DNA of 5,752 bases, taken from assembly GCA_902778985.1 (NCBI GenBank), contig CACYZS010000161.1, positions 1-5,752 on the forward strand, read 5' to 3'. Below the pieces are notes generated by a model. The model worked only from the letters and a program-made list of their open reading frames with translations. It searched no databases and was not told the origin of the DNA. Of this stretch, positions 5,731 through 5,752 are shown piece after piece (the first letter of the stretch is position 1; the number at the start of each line of letters is the position of its first letter). The position numbers were made by a program, and so were the translations under genes. Origin of the DNA: an uncultured Ruminococcus sp. GTDB lineage: Bacteria > Bacillota > Clostridia > Oscillospirales > CAG-272.

Positions 5731-5752
5731 CCCGCCCCGGAATCGGGGCGGG
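5731..5752 (+). terminator. Strong terminator stem, cut by the window edge
   Basis: CCCGCCCCG (5731-5739) and CGGGGCGGG (5744-5752) form a perfect 9-bp GC stem around the loop GAAT, 13 bases after the stop of the short frame. The T-run expected for an intrinsic terminator would lie just outside the window, so the call rests on the stem and its position. Confidence 0.65.

Overview
The window looks like chromosomal DNA from a Gram-positive, probably gut-associated, Clostridia-type bacterium (phylum Bacillota). The signs are three consecutive surface lipoproteins with lipoboxes, strong Shine-Dalgarno sites (AGGAGG), sigma-A type promoters, a family-1-like solute-binding lipoprotein with a Thr/Ser-rich linker, and CxxC surface repeats of a kind common in gut Clostridia. 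Coding DNA is GC-rich with C or G favoured at third codon positions, while the promoter region is AT-rich. The genus cannot be told from the sequence.

Layout. Positions 1-203 (minus strand) hold the first 67 codons of a lipoprotein that runs off the left edge and begins a possible Flg_new (Listeria-Bacteroides) repeat. Positions 204-726 are a divergent intergenic region with two good promoters facing outward, TTGAAA-17-TATAAT leftward and TTGCAT-17-TATAAT rightward. Both carry the same ten bases TATAATGGAG, and both have an ATTTTGCAATT element just upstream of the -35 box. Positions 727-3576 encode a 949-residue lipoprotein of the heparinase II/III polysaccharide lyase superfamily, with three CxxC repeats between the lipid anchor and the lyase domain. 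Its stop overlaps by 4 bases the start of a 572-residue extracellular solute-binding lipoprotein (3573-5291). Positions 5292-5516 are non-coding and rich in hairpins, including the probable operon terminator at 5461-5495. Positions 5517-5752 hold a compact unit: a third promoter (TTGCAT-17-TATACT), a short protein-like reading frame with no convincing start codon, and a strong terminator stem at the window's end.

How the genes may work together. The lyase and the binding protein are transcribed and probably translated as a coupled pair, and both should be lipid-anchored outside the membrane. The simplest reading is a two-gene polysaccharide utilisation unit: the lyase cuts an acidic (uronic-acid containing, perhaps glycosaminoglycan) polysaccharide at the cell surface and the binding protein captures the oligosaccharides for an ABC importer encoded elsewhere. 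No permease, ATPase or regulator is in the window. The substrate and the pairing with an importer are inference.

The points most worth a second look are the CxxC-repeat/lyase fusion, the orphan enzyme-binder pair, the promoter architecture of the divergent region, and the start-less coding fragment with its own promoter and terminator.
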